Shown here one piece after another: positions 25,042 through 32,124 of a stretch of DNA of 59,928 nt. The notes under the pieces were generated by a model. The model did not search any database, had not been told where the DNA came from, and worked only from the letters and a program-made list of their open reading frames with translations. The DNA comes from an uncultured Dorea sp. (GTDB taxonomy: Bacteria > Bacillota > Clostridia > Lachnospirales > Lachnospiraceae). The position numbers and the translations under genes were made by a program. The stretch covers positions 1-59,928 of the forward strand of contig NZ_CAKRAH010000015.1 in NCBI RefSeq assembly GCF_934294775.1. Reading direction: 5' to 3'. The first letter of the stretch is position 1. Every line of letters starts with the position of its first letter.

Positions 25042-26331
25042 TTATTTTATCCTCCATTTTGCATTGTCGATCTGCAGGCTATAACCGCAGAAGGAACAGC
25101 AGTTATTCTCATCCGGTATAAAATTCGCTCCGCAGGATGGACAATCCTTTTCTATAAAAAAAGCTCCATCTGTCTTTCTTCTTTCCGGATATCTTGCTCT
25201 TTGAAGAACCAGTGTCTTCTTTACTTTTTTCGTATAAGGTTTCTTTTTTTCAGGAAGGTAAGTTTCTTTTCCAAATACCTGCACTGTTATTTCCGTTGTC
25301 TGTTCGGTGTTGACCACTTTCTTCAGCACGATCGCATCCACTCCGTAGTCCAACAGATCCTCCTTCTTTTCTTTATAAAGGACTTCACTGATACAGGATC
25401 GCAGATAGTTTTCAGAATATCTTACAATCTCTTCCCGCATCTTTTCCTGCTTTGCCCTGTCGTGGGAAATAAAGGACAGAATTCCTATAAGCACAAACAA
25501 GGTAAGCACCACACCTATGGTAAGCGAAATATCGATATCATTGATGAGCCAAAAACTAAAGGTAAGACAAATGAACATGATGATCGATCCGGCAAACAAA
25601 AGCAATGTATATCGCATGTTTGCACCCATCTCTTTATAAATCTCAAACACTTCCGTCTGCCAGTCATAGAATTCACTCTGTATCACACCACCGCAATATG
25701 AGCAGATGATCTGCTGACCGCTCAGTTCCACTTCTGCACCGCAAGACGGACAGGTAATCATCAGCTTATCCGAATAAAATTCTTTATTCTTACCCTGGCG
25801 GTCAGAATGGCGGATATGCCTTGACTGAAGGATACGCAGATAGCTGCCTTTCCGATAGATCTGATGTACTACTTTGCCGCTCTTTGGAGAAACAAGCCGC
25901 TCCAATGAACTGCACTGCAAAATAGATTCCCGCCATTCCCTGCCATCATCATTCCATCTTTTGAAATTATTTTTCGGCAACGGCATCACATCCGTCAGAC
26001 GGATATCCCGGCAGAGCTTTCTCTTCCTGAGAAGATTGATCTGATGATCCATTTTCCTTCGAAAAGTCATATCCATTCTTTTTGGAAGCAGATTTTTGTC
26101 TGCTTTTCCCAAAGGAAGCAGCACGCTCTCAAAAGCTTTTTTGATTTCCTTTTGTACATTTGTTCCCTGCAAAGGTGTATTTCGCTCTGCAAAAATTCTT
26201 TTTACCTTTGCTTTTTTCAAATTCTCCGGCAAAAACTGATCCATATCCACATCTATGATTTTTTCAGCAATACCAATTGCACAGACTATCGTAACTAATG
26301 CCGCAAAAAATATCGCATCTGACAGGCTCAT
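25042..26331 (-). CDS. Zinc-ribbon membrane protein of unknown function
   Basis: 429 residues. A helix at about 4-22 is followed by a basic soluble region (about 40-185), a zinc ribbon CPSCGAEV...CSYCGG (about 197-217), two helices (about 240-290) and a basic region. A last ribbon CPSCGANF...CSFCGY closes the protein (about 400-420). I do not recognise the family; the N-terminal half could be Tim44-like, but that is a guess. It sits between YdjG-like and DUF3592-like genes. The ribosome site GGAGGGAAGG is strong. Confidence 0.75.
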   Translation of the reverse strand: MSLSDAIFFAALVTIVCAIGIAEKIIDVDMDQFLPENLKKAKVKRIFAERNTPLQGTNVQKEIKKAFESVLLPLGKADKNLLPKRMDMTFRRKMDHQINLLRKRKLCRDIRLTDVMPLPKNNFKRWNDDGREWRESILQCSSLERLVSPKSGKVVHQIYRKGSYLRILQSRHIRHSDRQGKNKEFYSDKLMITCPSCGAEVELSGQQIICSYCGGVIQSEFYDWQTEVFEIYKEMGANMRYTLLLFAGSIIMFICLTFSFWLINDIDISLTIGVVLTLFVLIGILSFISHDRAKQEKMREEIVRYSENYLRSCISEVLYKEKKEDLLDYGVDAIVLKKVVNTEQTTEITVQVFGKETYLPEKKKPYTKKVKKTLVLQRARYPERRKTDGAFFIEKDCPSCGANFIPDENNCCSFCGYSLQIDNAKWRIK

Positions 26332-26373
26332 ATCCTTCCCTCCTTCCTTCCATTCTTTTCGCCTTTTTTTGTA

Positions 26374-26844
26374 TTACTCTTTTTCTTCCCGGTAATACTT
26401 GATAATATCTTTACTTAGTACGATACAACCAATGAGACCCAGTGGAATCATTGCAGCGAATGCAAGGAAGTAAACCGGAGTCGGCCCCGGTTCCAATTTA
26501 TATTGTCCTTTTGAGTTCCGGTAAACCGTAATCAGCACAGTATCCCCTTTCTTCATTTTTTTATAGCAAGTTTTAAAATCATCATAGGTCGTTCCATCGA
26601 TTTCATAAGTAAACCTTACCTTATATTTTTCTTTTCGGTCCCCATCATCATCTTTTTCATCTGTTTGTTTACAACTGTAAACGAGTGCATCCATCGTTCG
26701 GACATCGGTTGAATTCTTGTACTCCCAGCTTAGCCTCTTCGTATATATCATCCCACCGATTCCTGCAATAATAATGATAATGCTTAAGATCAGGGCACCT
26801 ATCTCTTCTTTATGTGCCTTTTCTTCAGATGGAAGTCTATACAC
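26374..26844 (-). CDS. DUF3592-like two-helix membrane protein
   Basis: 156 residues from a GTG start with GGAGGG 7 bp upstream. One helix at about 17-35, an extracytoplasmic beta domain (about 45-120; YKVRFTYEIDGTTYDDF and GDTVLITVYRNSKGQYKLEP) and a second helix at about 125-147. This pattern is that of DUF3592 proteins, whose function is unknown. It is embedded in the SPFH/zinc-ribbon operon, 21 bp from the next gene upstream. Confidence 0.75.
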   Translation of the reverse strand: MYRLPSEEKAHKEEIGALILSIIIIIAGIGGMIYTKRLSWEYKNSTDVRTMDALVYSCKQTDEKDDDGDRKEKYKVRFTYEIDGTTYDDFKTCYKKMKKGDTVLITVYRNSKGQYKLEPGPTPVYFLAFAAMIPLGLIGCIVLSKDIIKYYREEKE

Positions 26845-26865
26845 AGCATTCCCTCCTCTCTTATA

Positions 26866-28188
26866 TTACTGTCTGTCATTTTCATCAAAAATGTCTCCAC
26901 ATTCCGGACAGAATTTCGGTGGGTGCATCGGGTCTTCCGGTTCCCATCCACACTTATCACAGCGGTAAAGCGGTGCCCCTTCCGGTTTCTTAGATCCACA
27001 GTTCTGACAGAATTTACCTTTATTCATTGAACCGCAAGAGCAGATCCATCCTTCTTTCTCTACCGGTTTTGGTGATCCGCATTCTGTACAGAACTTACCG
27101 GTGCTAAAGTTTCCGCAGCTACACTTCCATCCGTCTGCCTGAGTTACCGGTTGCGGTGCGGCCTGTTGTGCTTCCTGTTGCTGACCCATTGCAAATAAAT
27201 TCTGTGCGTTCATACCGCCGCCCTGATTCATCGCCATGCCCATACCCATGAATCCGGTCATCGCACCTGCCTGATTGCCGGCTGCGGTCTTCATTGCATC
27301 AGCCTGTGCTCCAACCAGCGTTGCCGCTGCCATTGTAGGATCACGCATGATCGCCGTACGCTGTGCCTGTTTGATCAGTTCTGCATCTTCATCCGGAAGT
27401 GTCACGGATCCAAGCGCAATACTTACAACCTTCAGTCCGCGAAGTGCACCCCATTTTTCTGAAAGTGCCGTATTCATCGCATTTTCAAGATCTGTATTAT
27501 GTGTCACAATCTGGTTCGGACGAAGTTCCAGTTCTGACAAATGTCCAAATGCCGGCTGCAAAGCAGAAATAAACTCCGTCTTAAGTGTAGCATCCAGTTC
27601 CTCACGGGAGTATTCCTGCTCCACATTTCCACAAACGTTAGAGTAGAATAACAGTGGATCGGCAATCTTGTAAGAATATACACCTGAGCAGCGGATTGAT
27701 ACATCAATATCAAGTCCGATCTTGGAATCAACAACACGGAATGGAACCGGATTTGGCGTTCCAAAACGGTTTTCCAAAATCTCCTTGGTGTTAAAATAAT
27801 AGATTCTCTGATCCTTTCCGGTATCTCCTCCGTATGTAAAACGTTTTCCTGCCGTTTTGAATGTTTCCTTAATACTCTCACCGAGACTGCCTGAAAAAAT
27901 GGACGGTTCGGATGAAGTATCATAAGTAAATTCACCCGGTTCTGCACAAACTTCTACGACTTTCCCCTGCTCCACAATGATCATACACTGACCATCCGCT
28001 ACGGCAATACCTGATCCATTCGAAATGATATTGTCGTTTCCCTTCGTATTCGATGAACGTCCGGTGACACGTTTTTGCCCTTTTGCAACAAGTACCTCCT
28101 TCGGCATAGATTCACAATAGAAAAATTCTTTCCACTGATCTGCAAAAGTACCCCCAAGAGCACCCATACCTGCTTTAATAAGTCCCAT
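26866..28188 (-). CDS. SPFH-domain protein with three C-terminal zinc ribbons (YdjI-like)
   Basis: 440 residues. An SPFH/virion-core-like domain spans about 25-300, including YDTSSEPSIFSGSLGE and VRCSGVYSYKI-like strands. A Met/Gly/Gln-rich segment follows (about 305-350). Three zinc ribbons follow: WKCSCG...CTECG, WICSCG...CQNCG and YRCDKCG...CPECGD. It has no membrane helix, so membrane contact would be through partners, as reported for Bacillus YdjI with YdjG/YdjH and PspA (recalled). Relatives of YdjG and YdjH lie downstream, but no pspA is present. Confidence 0.87.
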   Translation of the reverse strand: MGLIKAGMGALGGTFADQWKEFFYCESMPKEVLVAKGQKRVTGRSSNTKGNDNIISNGSGIAVADGQCMIIVEQGKVVEVCAEPGEFTYDTSSEPSIFSGSLGESIKETFKTAGKRFTYGGDTGKDQRIYYFNTKEILENRFGTPNPVPFRVVDSKIGLDIDVSIRCSGVYSYKIADPLLFYSNVCGNVEQEYSREELDATLKTEFISALQPAFGHLSELELRPNQIVTHNTDLENAMNTALSEKWGALRGLKVVSIALGSVTLPDEDAELIKQAQRTAIMRDPTMAAATLVGAQADAMKTAAGNQAGAMTGFMGMGMAMNQGGGMNAQNLFAMGQQQEAQQAAPQPVTQADGWKCSCGNFSTGKFCTECGSPKPVEKEGWICSCGSMNKGKFCQNCGSKKPEGAPLYRCDKCGWEPEDPMHPPKFCPECGDIFDENDRQ

Positions 28189-28224
28189 AATATTTTCCCC
28201 TTTCCTTTTGAAATAAATTTTTCC

Positions 28225-28608
28225 TTACATTGCATAAATCTGATCCATCAGGTATTCGGCAGTCATGGATTCATAAAAAAACTGATCAATGAGACCGTTT
28301 TTCTTTGCATCCCGAATGTCTTTTGCTGCCTGTTTTTCCGTATTAGAATCCACGATAAATGCGATCTTGCATTCCGGACACGCCATCTTCACTTCATCCC
28401 GGATCTTCATTCTCTCATAAAACTTCCACGGAGTAGAACTCGTCACCTCCATGATAAGAGCAAACGGTTTGTAAATCTTACACATTTTAACTGTGTCCGT
28501 TGGCGACTCTGTACGCACTACATCGATCTCGTAATCCGAATTTCTGAAGGCAGTCGCTACAGAATCAGCAAATAAAAAATTCTGCATATCAACCACTATT
28601 TTCCGCAT
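28225..28608 (-). CDS. Stand-alone degenerate receiver domain
   Basis: 127 residues with the alternating beta/alpha pattern of a response-regulator receiver (MRKIVVDMQNF, then FALIMEVTSS, then CKIAFIVDSN). At the phospho-acceptor position is E54 (LIMEVT) instead of Asp, which can mimic the phosphorylated state. The acidic pair near residue 8 is reduced to one Asp, and the usual KP motif is lost. It has a strong AAGGAGG site and leads the SPFH operon, so it may be a constitutive signalling adaptor there. It could be an unrelated Rossmann-like fold. Confidence 0.65.
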   Translation of the reverse strand: MRKIVVDMQNFLFADSVATAFRNSDYEIDVVRTESPTDTVKMCKIYKPFALIMEVTSSTPWKFYERMKIRDEVKMACPECKIAFIVDSNTEKQAAKDIRDAKKNGLIDQFFYESMTAEYLMDQIYAM

Positions 28609-28730
28609 CAGAGCATTCCTCCTTTCTTTTCGTGATATATCCGATATGCCTGTTGTATTTTTTCTTCAGTGTAACAGAGAAACCTAGTGCTGTCTGTCCT
28701 CAAAAGTGTGGACAAATATGCATTTTGCCA

Positions 28731-28769
28731 AAAAATTGCTCTGTTTTTCCAAAAAACAGAGCAATTTTT
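28731..28769. terminator. Bidirectional intrinsic terminator
   Basis: An 18-bp stem, AAAAATTGCTCTGTTTTT (28731-28748) with its complement (28752-28769), and a 3-nt loop. It ends the LuxR-type regulator transcript on minus and separates it from the SPFH operon. Confidence 0.85.
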
Positions 28770-28796
28770 ACATTACAGTTGTATTCTATTTTCAGC

Positions 28797-29438
28797 CTAT
28801 ACATCAAGCTGACTTCCCGGCACGACCAGGCGTTTACTTACCGCTGCAACCATCAGACGATTGCGGTTTGTGTATCCTGTTTTCTCTAACATCCGGTGGA
28901 TATAGGTCCGCACCGATGATTCTGCCACATGAAGCTTTACCGCAATCTCAGCATTTGTCTTTCCTTCACATAGCAGACGCAAGGTTTCCATTTCCTGATC
29001 AGAAAGATCACATGAAAGTGCATTTCCAAGCTGTACCGTCGGTACCTTATCTGGCCAGAAACTTCCACCTGCAAGTGTCCCTTCAATCACACCGATGAGA
29101 TCTCCGGAAGGGGAATCCTTATACCAGAAACTGTCCGCTCCTATTTTCCTTGCCCTGTCCAGAAAACGTCCCTCTAACATAGAAGTCACCATTACAATCT
29201 TGATCCGTGGATAATATTTTTTAATTGATTCGGCCGCATTCAGTCCGTCCGAATCATTTTCCGTACAAATATCCATTACCACCAGATCAATATGTCCCTC
29301 ACCGCATTGCCGTAGTGCTGCATCTGCGCGCGTCAAAGTACCTGCCACTTCACATTCTGTGCTTTTTTCTATGCAGGAACATAAATACTGGCGGGCAAGC
29401 ATCTGATCCTCAACAATTAATATTTGTTTCACACTCAT
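28797..29438 (-). CDS. NarL/FixJ-family response regulator
   Basis: 213 residues. The receiver has acidic residues at 10-11 (IVEDQ) and D56 in LVVMDICTE. A LuxR-type helix-turn-helix spans about 145-207 (LSDQEMETLRLLCEGKTNAE and VAESSVRTYIHRML). The start codon overlaps the stop of the kinase gene (ATGA). It is the output of the three-gene split kinase system. Targets are unknown; the SPFH operon just downstream is a candidate. Confidence 0.92.
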   Translation of the reverse strand: MSVKQILIVEDQMLARQYLCSCIEKSTECEVAGTLTRADAALRQCGEGHIDLVVMDICTENDSDGLNAAESIKKYYPRIKIVMVTSMLEGRFLDRARKIGADSFWYKDSPSGDLIGVIEGTLAGGSFWPDKVPTVQLGNALSCDLSDQEMETLRLLCEGKTNAEIAVKLHVAESSVRTYIHRMLEKTGYTNRNRLMVAAVSKRLVVPGSQLDV

Positions 29439-30400
29439 TCCTCTCTCTCCCTTCTTTCAAGTCCGGGAATCTCTATTACCAAAGCAAACTCAGGAAAACT
29501 CTGCACGAGCATCATTCCTCCTGCCGTTTCAATCCGGTAACGTAGATTGGTAAGTCCTCCGCCTTCCCTGATTGCTTTCTCAGGAGACCTGCCATTATTG
29601 TATATCATCACAGTATAGCTGGTTTCATTTTCAAAAACATTTACTTCCAACTCTGTTGCATGAGCATATTGAACTGCATTATTCAGGCATACCTGCATAG
29701 CTGCATACATTAACTCTGCCGCTTTCCCCTGTGGTTCCTTTCCTTTTATCCGCACACGCACCCCACTGCTTCTTGCACTGTCAAACAGTTTCTTCTTTGC
29801 CGGTAAATGCTCTGTCTCCCTGAAAGCAATGGTTTTCTCCCATTCCTGCAGAACAGTCTCCGCATCGATTCCGTCAAACTCTCCGGAAAGAAACTGTTTC
29901 ATCACTATAATACTGGCCGCGAGACTATCATGCATTTCGGATTTTGCAGCAAAAAGTTCTTTCTCCCTGGCTATTTTCTCTACATTTTCAGAAAGCCTGC
30001 GCAAATTTTCTTCATCTTCTGCAAGCTTCTTGTTATCTATAAAAAGCTGCTCCAGCGCATGGCATAATTCCGTAACATCTGCGGCTGTAAGCTGGATGTA
30101 ATTCTCCCCGTACCGATCCGTTACTTCTGTTTTTTCAAACTGCCATATGGTGTTATCCGGGAAACGATACGTACTTTCCATATTCGAAAGCCGCAGAATA
30201 CCTTCCGGTGGAAAAGCAAGTGCCATCTCAACTTCACCAAGGTATTGCATATCGCTTTCAAATAAATAATGACTCAGACGATACATCTGCCTGTTACAAA
30301 GCACAATCCCCCCTCCGCTGTCAAAAAAGCAGACTGCCGTTGGAAGCTGATCAAATCCTTCTTTGATACGATTAAACCCGAAACGCCTCAATCTACGCAT
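29435..30400 (-). CDS. Soluble sensor histidine kinase of NarX type
   Basis: 321 residues without membrane helices. A PAS-like domain (about 15-112; FDSGGGIVLCNRQMYRLSHY) leads to a coiled coil (about 115-152). The HisKA_3-type site is H157 (SEMHDSLAASI). The HATPase domain has an N box (CLNNAVQYAH) and a G box (GGGLTNLRYRIETAGG). It overlaps the upstream membrane gene by 8 bp and the response regulator by 4 bp. The missing membrane sensor is supplied by the preceding gene, so the kinase is split into two polypeptides. Confidence 0.9.
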   Translation of the reverse strand: MRRLRRFGFNRIKEGFDQLPTAVCFFDSGGGIVLCNRQMYRLSHYLFESDMQYLGEVEMALAFPPEGILRLSNMESTYRFPDNTIWQFEKTEVTDRYGENYIQLTAADVTELCHALEQLFIDNKKLAEDEENLRRLSENVEKIAREKELFAAKSEMHDSLAASIIVMKQFLSGEFDGIDAETVLQEWEKTIAFRETEHLPAKKKLFDSARSSGVRVRIKGKEPQGKAAELMYAAMQVCLNNAVQYAHATELEVNVFENETSYTVMIYNNGRSPEKAIREGGGLTNLRYRIETAGGMMLVQSFPEFALVIEIPGLERREREE

Positions 30401-32018
30401 TTACCTCTCCTCCTATCAATGTACGAATCAGCCATAATCCATCCTCCCTGCATACCATCACCTCCGCAGAGGCAATTTCGGACAAGTCAGTCATACATTC
30501 CACGGACAGATTCATTTCCTGATCAGATACAGAAATAAATAGTGAATGCAGCTCTCTTATTGTCATTTCCGTTATTGTTTTCAATAGTTCAAACAGGCGC
30601 TCAACCTCTTTGGATGCTATCGGTTTTGTGGTTAAATAGACCACACCACATTCAACTTCGCAGGAATTCATCGCGCGCACCAGTTCATCGATCGTAAGCC
30701 TAAGTTCCTGCTGCGGAAGCTTTTCGTATTCCTGAGACAGAAAATACAGATTTGCGCTTCGCTTGATATAAGTACCGAGCAGCAGGATCTCTTTCATGTG
30801 CTCCCGCATTTTCGGAGGCTTCGCATTCCTGCACTGTTCAAGAAGTTCCTTTATCCGTTCGGTCTGCTTCTTGTGTTTTTCTTCCAGTTCATCATAAATA
30901 TGGTTCTTTTCAGTCAGTTCATACAGCTGCTTCTGTACTAAATAGGCATCCTTTAATTTCTTTTTATTATTCTCTTTTTTTCTCTTATTCTCATCAAGCC
31001 GGGCACGGAGTTCCGTCAAATGCTGCACGTTATCTCCCCAGATAACAAAACCATCTTTAACCGGTGCCGCTGAAATGCGCATTCCATCCGGACAGACGAT
31101 ACTTTCACCCTCCTGTGGACATACCATATTCTCTCCGGCTGTGCGGGAATGAAGCAGAATATGACCATTTTGATCTGCGATACAGGATGCCAGAGTTGTT
31201 GCCTCATACAATTCAACATACCCTGTGTTAGACTGTATCATTCGACAGTGGATACAGCTTTCGTATATCGCCGCATAAAAGAGACAAAACATTACATTCA
31301 TATCTCCAAAAACGTCACGGACAACCTGAAATCCCAAAAGATAAAGCACTCCATACAAAAGCATCACGCAGCTTAGGACAAAAGGCATCATTCTCCTTTT
31401 TCCAATACTTGGAAGTCTGGTTTTTTTCAAAAGCTGAACAATAGAGAAACACACACAGCCAACTACCCATACAAGAATCACAAAGTAGACCGGACGATGG
31501 AAGAACACCTTGTTATCCGGCACTCCCGGTATTCCACTTTCAAATACAAATACCTGCTGATGAAGATCGTTTGTAATAACAGCCAAAAACAGTGCCGCCG
31601 GAATCAAAGATAATAGCCAGCTTTTTTTCGAAAGTTGATAATTCTCTGACTTTCCCAAAAAAATCGCAATATATACACCCAACAGTGGAATAAAAATAAT
31701 CGGCAGATAATAAAGATACCACAGATAACGTGCCACGGTCATATCTGTAACCACCTCATATTTCAAAGTACGCAGAGTCAGCCAGATAAGCATCAGGACA
31801 TCCATCAGTCGAAGACAGTGCAACACCGGTTTCTGAATGATTCTCTGATCCAGAGAATACCCCCACAAGACAAACAATAATAAATACAATGCAGCACGAA
31901 CATAGCTGGGATAATTCCCACCTATATTAAACCAGGCCAACAGCCGGCAGGAATAGGCCGCTATGATTATCGCAAATACAAAAATCATCAAATAAAGCTG
32001 TCTGGTGTTCCGTTTCAC
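30393..32018 (-). CDS. 7TM sensor with coiled coil, membrane partner of split kinase
   Basis: 541 residues from a GTG start behind GGGGGGAT. Seven to eight helices (about 8-255) resemble the 7TM N-terminal region of some Clostridial histidine kinases. A small PAS-like region follows (about 265-330; ASCIADQNGHILLHSR). A highly charged coiled coil (about 335-400) precedes a C-terminal helical domain that recalls a kinase core but shows no recognisable ATP-binding boxes. It probably senses an envelope signal and passes it to the soluble kinase. Confidence 0.82.
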   Translation of the reverse strand: MKRNTRQLYLMIFVFAIIIAAYSCRLLAWFNIGGNYPSYVRAALYLLLFVLWGYSLDQRIIQKPVLHCLRLMDVLMLIWLTLRTLKYEVVTDMTVARYLWYLYYLPIIFIPLLGVYIAIFLGKSENYQLSKKSWLLSLIPAALFLAVITNDLHQQVFVFESGIPGVPDNKVFFHRPVYFVILVWVVGCVCFSIVQLLKKTRLPSIGKRRMMPFVLSCVMLLYGVLYLLGFQVVRDVFGDMNVMFCLFYAAIYESCIHCRMIQSNTGYVELYEATTLASCIADQNGHILLHSRTAGENMVCPQEGESIVCPDGMRISAAPVKDGFVIWGDNVQHLTELRARLDENKRKKENNKKKLKDAYLVQKQLYELTEKNHIYDELEEKHKKQTERIKELLEQCRNAKPPKMREHMKEILLLGTYIKRSANLYFLSQEYEKLPQQELRLTIDELVRAMNSCEVECGVVYLTTKPIASKEVERLFELLKTITEMTIRELHSLFISVSDQEMNLSVECMTDLSEIASAEVMVCREDGLWLIRTLIGGEVNA

Positions 32019-32070
32019 GAGATCCCCCCCTCTCTACAAATCCTCACCTTTGGGAATCTTTTCTACTTCC

Positions 32071-32099
32071 AGTATAGTATAAGCCTCCTTTATACGCAA
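32071..32099 (-). promoter_or_regulatory. Promoter of the split-kinase operon
   Basis: Minus-strand TTGCGT (32094-32099), a 17-bp spacer and TATACT (32071-32076), between the yfhO-like gene and the 7TM sensor gene. Confidence 0.65.
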
Positions 32100-32124
32100 C
32101 TTATTCACCAGCGTTTCTTAATTA

